Position numbers and translations under genes: made by a program
Notes under the pieces: generated by a model
Told to the model about the DNA's origin: nothing
Seen by the model: the letters and a program-made list of their open reading frames with translations, nothing else
The model's database searches: none
Shown here: positions 62,252 to 64,000 of the stretch, piece after piece
How positions within the stretch are numbered: position 1 is the first letter of the stretch
Layout: the number at the start of each line of letters is the position of its first letter
NCBI GenBank assembly: GCA_000499405.2
Contig: HG738140.1
Location: 14,661,967-14,725,966, forward strand
Length of the DNA: 64,000 nucleotides
Reading direction: 5' to 3'
From: Onchocerca volvulus
Taxonomy: Eukaryota > Nematoda > Chromadorea > Rhabditida > Onchocercidae

Positions 62252-63878
62252 CTGATATCAGCTTCAACCATCAACAATTTTCTGGAAGTCTTTTCTCGAT
62301 CCAATCGCTTTGTACATCTTCGAACTGTTCCATGCATTTGGGTTGTGTGTACACTTGGGCTTGTATCTGCAGAGATGTAATTCTTCATTTCGGCCAACGT
62401 ATCACATACAGCCTAGTGAAAGTGCAATGAGACATTTGGATCAACTTGATATTGACAACGGAAAGTTTATCATGCTTCGCAACAACATATAGAAAGAATA
62501 GTGGACTAACGCATATTTGCCAAAGAATCTTTCGAAATTATCGCCGCCTTCCATGAAGTGCTCTTCGACACATTTCACCATTTCCATCACGGAATCTAAC
62601 ACTTTCTGAGCTGGCTGAAACGTAGGAATTCCAGTCATTCTGTTCTTTGCTGCCTCCAATTTTTCCCCTATCAAACTGGCAATTCTTCAGTTATCCTGCT
62701 TCGATATCCGCGGTATATGCTTGGAGTCAGCAGAACTGAAAATCAGAATCGCATAATTGAAGCGAAATCTTTCGCATTAATTTTTATTTAATGATTTGCA
62801 CAATTGATTGATTTCGATTATTTTCCATTTCTGATTTGCTTATTTGTTGTTTGTCCCGTTTGTTCTTATCTGCCATTGAACAGAAACGTCGTCAGTGCTT
62901 CTCCACATATCTCCTCTCTATCTTCCAGAATTAGTCCAAATCTTTGAGATAAAATACAACTTTCATGTGATAAACTGATTCCACATGAAATTTGTTTCTA
63001 TAAACGAAGAGCTAAAATCAATTTTTTCTGATAATAAAAACAACTTTTTTTTTTTTGAAATTTAGGCATAAAATGAAATGTTTCTTTCGGATTTCAGGTA
63101 AAATTTGTCCAAATATAGAATTGTAGAGAATGAATTGCGCCAATTGACAAAATTAACTATTGTTTCCAACAAATCATGCCACCTTCAATTTTTCTGATAA
63201 AATGTGACTCCTCCAGACTTGTTTGAAATTAAAGAGTGATAAACTTTAACAATTTGAAAATCTGTCTAATTATGTCAGAGAGTGCTAAAAAATTGAACAA
63301 TGCGAAAACAAGCGATTCAGTACTGAATTTGATGCATGTGATTAAACCATCACCGACCGGTTTTTGCTGGATGAAACACTGCTCCAGCTCATCAGGTTCC
63401 GACGTCATCTGAATATAAGAAAATTTATTGTGATATGATGGCTTGAGGCATTGTCAAAATGGATTTTCCGTTTTGAACATTTGGAATGTTTCAAAGATGT
63501 GGTCATCTGGACGACATTCCTTTTTACTCAGGGCATACAATAATGGAATGACTCTTGATCTTTGTAGAGTAAATTTTTTGCTTTAAATTTCTATTTCCTA
63601 TCTTCAATTCGTGGGAATAATGATTTGAAATAGAGCTGCTAACAGAGAATTTTATAAGGAGTTGAGTATTTTTCTAACTGTGATTCTTCTGGAAAGCTTT
63701 CACCATTATCTGAATTTTATGAGATTGCGGGTAAATGGATTTCTGGTAATCATAATCGATGAGGCATTTTCCTTGGACATTTATAGATCGATAGACATTC
63801 AGGCTAGAAATGCGTAAAAAAAAAGCTTACAGCATTCAAAAAGTTGATTCGTCCTGTATGGATTAACATCCAATATAG
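62252..63878 (-). CDS. Unrecognised helical protein, internal exons (partial)
   Basis: Four minus-strand exon-like segments. 63878-63831 has a CAG acceptor and GTAAGC donor and encodes LYWMLIHTGRINFLNA. 63408-63358 encodes MTSEPDELEQCFIQQKP and joins the first in phase 0. About 62675-62508 encodes LIGEKLEAAKNRM...VLDSVMEMVKCVEEHFMEGG. 62412-62252 has a CTAG acceptor and GTAACA donor and encodes AVCDTLAEMKNYIS...RLDREKTSRKLLMVEADI. The last two are rich in charged, heptad-like helix. A BAR-type or other coiled-coil protein is imaginable, but no family was recognised. The second-to-third join is out of phase, so at least one exon is missing, and the 5' end continues outside the window. Confidence 0.4.
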
Positions 63879-64000
63879 CTGTAAAATGAAAATATCAGAG
63901 CAGAATGAGAACATTGGCTCAAATGACCATTTGAAGACAAAGACAAATCTGACAGTTCTTCTTTAGTGAGCCTGAATTCATAATTCCATTTAGATATTCA
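63879..64000. other. Window end, intron of the terminal minus-strand gene
   Basis: Follows the acceptor of the exon at 63878-63831 on the minus strand. No coding segment was recognised. Confidence 0.4.

Noticed and set aside
1..64000. CRISPR arrays, bacterial operons, prophage or Wolbachia-derived inserts
   Set aside because: None seen; all recognisable genes are intron-containing eukaryotic genes.

Overview
The window is nuclear DNA from a nematode, most likely a filarial or related parasitic (clade III) species. It is AT-rich, and its genes are split into short exons with TTTTCAG/TTTTTAG acceptors. Several genes have an acceptor-type site just upstream of the first ATG, as expected for spliced-leader trans-splicing. 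Protein families also fit: an NRF-6-type acyltransferase, a ShK domain, and compact orthologues of conserved eukaryotic genes. The genus cannot be fixed from sequence alone. No prokaryotic, viral or Wolbachia gene was recognised.

Layout. 0.5-4.7 kb (+): 3' part of the WDR33/PFS-2 pre-mRNA 3'-end processing factor. 5.2-6.2 kb (-): mitochondrial ribosomal protein bL20m. 6.4-8.7 kb (+): a double-MADF/BESS protein. 9.7-10.8 kb (+): oligoribonuclease REXO2. 12.2-14.0 kb (+): HSP90 co-chaperone CDC37. 15.8-20.2 kb (-): NRF-6-like acyltransferase-3 membrane protein. 22.3 kb (+): tRNA-Arg(CCT). 23.9-24.3 kb (+): a decayed 5' fragment of 18S rRNA. 26.0-26.6 kb: a possible solo LTR. 28.7-31.4 kb (-): histone stem-loop binding protein SLBP/CDL-1. 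31.8-32.5 kb (-): the end of an unrecognised gene. 34.0-41.3 kb (-): a 19-exon gene whose C-terminus resembles the mitochondria-eating protein MIEAP/SPATA18. 46.2-47.4 kb (+): a multi-pass membrane protein with an acidic dileucine tail. 52.2-52.5 kb (-): a candidate single-TM exon. 53.5-59.7 kb (+): a secreted Reeler-4xEGF-ShK-nitrobindin-like protein. 62.3-63.9 kb (-): exons of an unrecognised gene.

The first 14 kb and 28-31 kb hold housekeeping genes for RNA 3'-end formation and decay, mitochondrial translation, chaperoning and histone mRNA control. They are not an operon. The most novel items are the 15-exon Reeler/EGF/ShK/nitrobindin gene, which can be threaded in one frame and has a possible early 3' end, the MIEAP-like gene, and the 18S relic. 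Exon borders were read by eye from GT/AG sites and reading phase. Every full model quoted sums to an intact frame, but none is confirmed by transcripts.
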